Source: Hymenochaete sp. R1
Taxonomy: Eukaryota > Basidiomycota > Agaricomycetes > Hymenochaetales > Hymenochaetaceae
Reading direction: 5' to 3'
Length of the DNA stretch: 64,000 bases
Assembly (NCBI GenBank): GCA_019400425.1
Contig: JAFREE010000004.1
Span: 389,816 to 453,815, forward strand
Of this stretch, positions 59,801 to 64,000 are shown piece after piece. Under the pieces are notes generated by a model, which saw only the letters and a program-made list of their open reading frames with translations, was not told the DNA's origin and ran no database searches. A program made the translations under genes and the position numbers. The first letter of the stretch is position 1. Every line of letters begins with the position of its first letter.

Positions 59801-61771
59801 GTTGCCGAACACCGCCATATCCGTGACAGAGGTCATGGCGCCAAACACACCAGGCAGCTGAAGCAGCGTACGGTCGCCGCTCGATCTGCTGATCACGCGG
59901 ACACGGCCGCGGGTCATCGCGTACGCAACCCAGTGCGTCGCGCCGATGGTCGTCCCGGGAAGGAAGGTCGAGTCGACCTTGACGAGTGCGATCGCCGTCG
60001 ACTTGACGCAGTCCCGGGACGCTTGGATGTTCTCCTGGTTCTGGCTGACGTCGAAGACGATGCTCTGAGATTGAACCCTGTCTCGGCGTGTCAGTCTACA
60101 TCGTCGGACGATAAAGTGAGTCGTTGAAAGCAGCCCACTTACGGAGTATGCACAAACGCCTTGGGCTTGTTGGCGTAGAGCTTGCTCTCCTGAGCCTTCC
60201 ACCCGCCGCGGATAGGAGAAGCCTCCGCTCTGGCCTTGGGACTGCCATAGCCCTGAATCATCCCGCTCAACGGAGAATCACGCTGGCGCTGCTGGGACTG
60301 GGGACCGTACGCCCGGGGAGGAGACCCACGCGGGGATCCTGGGATGCTCTGCTTGGGCATATACGGACCTCGCTGGGCCTGCATAGGCTCCATCGACATC
60401 ATGTGCGGGTCCACACCGTACGGCTCGGCCTGCTGTTGATGCTGAGGCGGGCTCTGCTGTTGAAGAAGCTGCTGCTGTTGAGGCTGGCTGCGAGTGAGTT
60501 GATCCATGAGGTTCTCCATCGACTTGCGCTTTGGGTCCGACGCAGCGGCTAACCACGAGCTGTCGCCCTCAAACCCAGAGTCCGGGACGGGCTTCTTCTT
60601 CACGTTGCCCGCTTTCGCGTTGTCAAGCGCGTCGAACGGAGACACGAAATCGAACATGGACTTGCGACTGGGAGAAGGAGGTTGCTGTTGCTGCGTCTGT
60701 TGTTGCGTCTGCTGTGGCTGTTGCATTTGCGATGGCTGGTGTTGGATGGGCGGGATTTGCGGCAGTTCTCGGGGCGTGTCTTGGCTCTGTCCGTAGGGGC
60801 TTGAATAAGGTTCCGATGGATAAGGCCCATACGGTTGGGGCGGATAGGGCATCGGAGCCTGCTGAGGGTGAGATACGACACCCTGGTTGATGTCATTGAA
60901 GCCGCTGGGCAAGTTACTGCTCGAGATGGTCCGATGCGGCGAGTCGGAGAGATTTTCGGGGCCCATGGTCGAGATTTGGGCAAAGAGGAAGCAAATTGAG
61001 ATGGAGGGGGAGAGAAAAAAATAGAAAAGAGTGATGAGGACGCGTCATTGAGAAAAAGAGAAAAAGAAAAGCATATAGATTGACTGACCCAGACATGAGC
61101 TGCTCGAGCAAAGCCTTCCCTTGAGACTCGCTGTTGTTCGTGATCTGACGAAGCTGATGCTGCTGGAGGAGTTGCTGCTGCTGCTGCTGCTGTTCAAGCG
61201 AGGGTGAAGGTGGGAGATGAGGAATGAGAGGCGGGTTCGGAGGAGCGACGGCACTATTATTGCTAACCGGCGCTGCTCCACTGTTACTGTTACTATTCGA
61301 ACCCATTGTTGAACCCAGCAAGGAAAGAAGGGCGCTTTGGCGTTCTGCAGGTGGAAGCTGTTGCTGTTGCTGACTGGCTTGCTGGCCCGCTGAACCGTTT
61401 GAAGAGGCCGGTGTGGTAGATGAAACGGGCGTGCCGGGCCCAGAGTTGGACGAAGTTGTCGGGTTGGCGTTCGCTGCAGCGGCGGCGGGTTGTTGGCCCG
61501 TGCGGAAAGGGTTGTTCAAGTTGGCGGTCGCGGGCGGGGTGGGATCCGCTGTGGAGATGCTTGATAGATTTGTCTGAGAAATGTTCTGGAAGACGGAGTC
61601 GAGAGACTTTGGAGGGGAAGCGGGAGCTGGCTCGCGATAGGAATGAGTGGGGGAGACGTGTTGACCTTGGTGCTGTTGGTATTGTTGGTGATGCTGATTT
61701 GGGGAGCCCTGTTGAGTGGGAGTACCCGGACGACCGAAGAGGGAGAGGACGCTGAAAGAGCCTCGATCCAT
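56815..61771 (-). CDS. EDC4: Enhancer of mRNA decapping 4 (Edc4/Ge-1), decapping scaffold
   Basis: Nine exons (61771-61089, 60916-60143, 60077-59727, 59650-59440, 59385-58347, 58291-58053, 57994-57740, 57672-57166, 57078-56815) give 1440 residues. Residues 1 to about 485 are Gln/Pro/Ser-rich with polyglutamine runs and short hydrophobic patches (ALLSLLGS, ALLEQLMSG). Residues about 490-860 are a WD40 propeller (VKWHPKDPDTLAIASDSNIY, ALATVSEDSELTLWDIP). A charged linker leads to helical, coiled-coil segments and an alpha-solenoid C-terminus (DTYLAVLGTQDLKQLRELL). This order is that of Edc4/Ge-1, which binds Dcp1-Dcp2 in P-bodies. The first intron is 172 nt with a long pyrimidine tract. A separate start at 60966 (MGPENLSDSP) would give a shorter form, so the N-terminus is the uncertain part. 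Confidence 0.85.
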
Positions 61772-63898
61772 GACGAACGCGACGACGACGACGAGGGACG
61801 AAGAATAGATAGAGAGACGGGGTGGAGGAGGAAGGAGAAGACAAGAAGGGGGAGAGAGAGATGAAGATTCAGACGAGGATTGACGTGCTTTTTGGGAGAC
61901 GGACACGCTCAACACACGAGGACTCGCTGGTTCAACTTTAATTTTACTTTTTACTTTTTACTTTTTATTATTTCTTTTATTTTCTTTGTAGTTGTGCGTG
62001 GAAAGGTCATGGCATACACGCTCAACCATCCACTTATCTCTGCATACGTAGCTACAGACTGGTGGTACTCACTCCGCTTTGATAGGATATGTACTAGTAC
62101 TCTACTCGTACACCGTCATCAGAAGCACATCCACGGAACCAACTCCTACCAAAAATCCATTTCCTCTCGGCCTAGACCCACCGAACATTTCCCACACAAC
62201 CCACGCTCAATCCATGAGTACACCCTCCCGCGTAAACGCGTAATCCAATCGACGCCTCCCCGTCCTTTCTTCAACTACATCCGATGACGCTCTTCACTGG
62301 CACTAGTAGTAGTACTAGTACTGCCCTCCCTCTCAAATGAAAGCCTCGCGGCATCGTCGCCGACACTCGGTCCGCCTCGTCTCCCACTTCATTTGCTGCA
62401 TGTTTTCCTACCAGCCAGCCTGAGAAAAAAAGCACGGGGACTTGGGACTTGGGCAAGGTTCCGGCCGGCCTTTAGCATCGCCATTGACGTTGCCATTGGC
62501 TGCGTTGGCTGTACACCTCGCGTCCCCTCGGGCCCGTTACTGTTAACGTTCCCGTAAACACCGGCAAATCCTCGCTTTTTAGGTATTACCATCACTACTC
62601 CAGCGAACCCAGTCCTCAAAACTCAATTCAAGGGTACCCACGACCGATCGCTTTCTAGACCCCCTTAGCCCTCTTTTACTCTTACAAAAACGTATTTCCG
62701 ACTGGCAGGTGGCTGGACGTTTCGAAATAGACACGTATGTATATTGTATGCTATACGCATATCCTTTTTCCTTGTCCGCTCGGGGATCGTGCTGGGGCCG
62801 CCACGTTTTCTATTTTGTAAACTCGCTTTTGTAGACTCGCCTTGTCGTTGTCGTTGTCGAGAAAAGGGTACAGCGCAGCAGGAATGAGATTCTCCTAACG
62901 TCGACATTTAGGCAAAACCGAAAAGCAGCGAGTCAGTCGATTCGGTTCCTCTTTCTCTTTCTTTCTATGGAACGTGGAACGAAGCGTCCGACATCAAAGC
63001 TCAAAAAGCAGATACAAATACACACCCTCTTTGCTTCAATGAACCCTCGAACTCGAACTCGAGCTGCCAGTGAAGACACAGACACAGACACGGCGCCAAC
63101 AACATTACCATTACCATTACCATTCACCGGCAAGTAATTTCAAATTCCGTACAGTCGAGCACTGTTCTATATCAAGCCCACAATCCCAAAGCGTCCCGAA
63201 CCCATATTTAGGTCGAGTCTCTAAATGACACTATGGCACTGACACTAACACCGGCACCGGCACTGGGTTTCAAGTTGAATCCGTTTGTTACTTTGTAGGA
63301 AACTTGAACGTGCTTCGCGATGTTGGATTGAATGATCCAACGTGGTAGGGTGGTAGAGGGCTCGAATGCTCGACTCACTGGCAGGCTGAATAGGGTACTT
63401 TCCCTGCCGGTAACCTGACGCATGTACTGTATATGTACACCATGGCATTGTATTACTATCACTATTGTATACAGCTGATCAGGCTTCGTCTCCAGTATAC
63501 AAGTAGTACAACATGGAGTAACTCCTCAGGCTTTAGCCGCCTTTACAGTGAATCAGTGATTACTACAGTAGTAGAGGAGCCCGAGACAACGCTCCCGGGC
63601 CTTCCGTCAGGTGAATCCCGATGCAGCGTTCATAAGACAGTAAGGAACCTCGAGGAGCATACATGAGATGAGCTCAGGCTGGTCTGTTCCCTTTCCCAGT
63701 AATAGTAGTACAAGTGGGACGTCTGAAAAGTGATCATTGATCACCAGTACTAGCACCATTCGAAACTACACACACCATCGACATCAAGGTACATTCGTGT
63801 ACTACGAAAGTGGATCAAACGCTGGCGTTCGTACAAAATAGAATTAGGCCACAACACCAAAAATCGTCCTCGTCCACGGTTCCATATTTAGGTCGGAG
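61772..63898. other. Long upstream region of EDC4, no gene seen
   Basis: About 2.1 kb with many short frames but none with splice support or a recognised motif. It must hold the EDC4 promoter (left) and part of the promoter of a gene to the right of the window. A sequence of about 16 bases, CCATATTTAGGTCGAG, recurs (63202 and 63882). Confidence 0.45.
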
Positions 63899-63906
63899 CT
63901 ATAAAA
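63899..63906 (+). promoter_or_regulatory. TATA box of a gene beyond the right edge
   Basis: CTATAAAAA at 63899 is the best TATA box in the window, 95 bases from its end, and directly follows the CCATATTTAGGTCGGAG motif at 63882. It points to transcription to the right starting near 63935. No start codon is visible in the remaining bases, so the coding region lies outside. Confidence 0.6.
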
Positions 63907-64000
63907 AGCCTGAGCATCGAAGGGTGTTGGGTGTGTTGCAGTTTCGACGAGAGTTCCGAGTCGATCATTTCCGTTTATATCTGTTGTCAGCCGAAGTTTC

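Overview
The window is nuclear DNA of a filamentous basidiomycete, probably an agaricomycete. About twenty intron-rich genes lie on both strands. Most introns are 50-60 nt, with GTRNGT-type donors and short CTRAY-like branch sites. The conserved proteins are fungal: Atg2, Pns1, Hel2, Tfc6, NADH-type Glt1 and a short Zn2Cys6 protein. Exon chains were built by hand from splice signals, frame continuity and recognised protein families, and every reported chain keeps frame from its start to its stop.

Left part (1-17 kb): the 5' part of a Ubp3/USP10 deubiquitinase (cut by the window edge, minus); a coiled-coil protein with a SUMO-interaction-like motif and a C-terminal zinc finger (minus); a second long coiled-coil protein (plus); the ribosome-collision E3 ligase Hel2 (plus); an MDR oxidoreductase (minus); a small Zn2Cys6 protein with an in-frame minisatellite (plus); and the TFIIIC subunit Tfc6 (minus).

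Middle (17-37 kb): mitochondrial ribosomal protein mL54 (plus); a Pns1/CTL transporter-like protein (minus) divergent from the autophagy lipid-transfer protein Atg2 (plus); ribosome-assembly factor Rlp24, a Rib2-like deaminase and the large glutamate synthase Glt1 (all minus).

37-49 kb: a gene-poor stretch with one candidate small five-exon gene; a tight head-to-head pair of an ALKBH7-like dioxygenase (minus) and a mitochondrial-carrier-like protein (plus); a 242-bp fold-back MITE-like element; a two-CHORD plus CS-domain co-chaperone (plus); mitochondrial IF-2 and the cohesin acetyltransferase Eco1 (both minus).

49-64 kb: an empty stretch, glyoxalase II (minus), a Ser/Thr-rich single-pass membrane protein (plus), a 2.5-kb non-coding convergent interval rich in simple repeats, the decapping scaffold Edc4 (minus), and a long upstream region ending in a TATA-box promoter that points off the right edge.

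Functionally this is a normal housekeeping neighbourhood. There are three mitochondrial-expression or probable mitochondrial genes (mL54, mtIF2, ALKBH7-like), several mRNA or ribosome surveillance factors (Hel2, Ubp3-like, Edc4, Rlp24), nitrogen assimilation (Glt1) and autophagy (Atg2). I saw no gene cluster, defence system or viral insertion. The most unusual items are the MITE-like palindrome, the Zn2Cys6 gene with a minisatellite and a GC-AG intron, the 34-35-nt introns, and the unrecognised gene near 40 kb.
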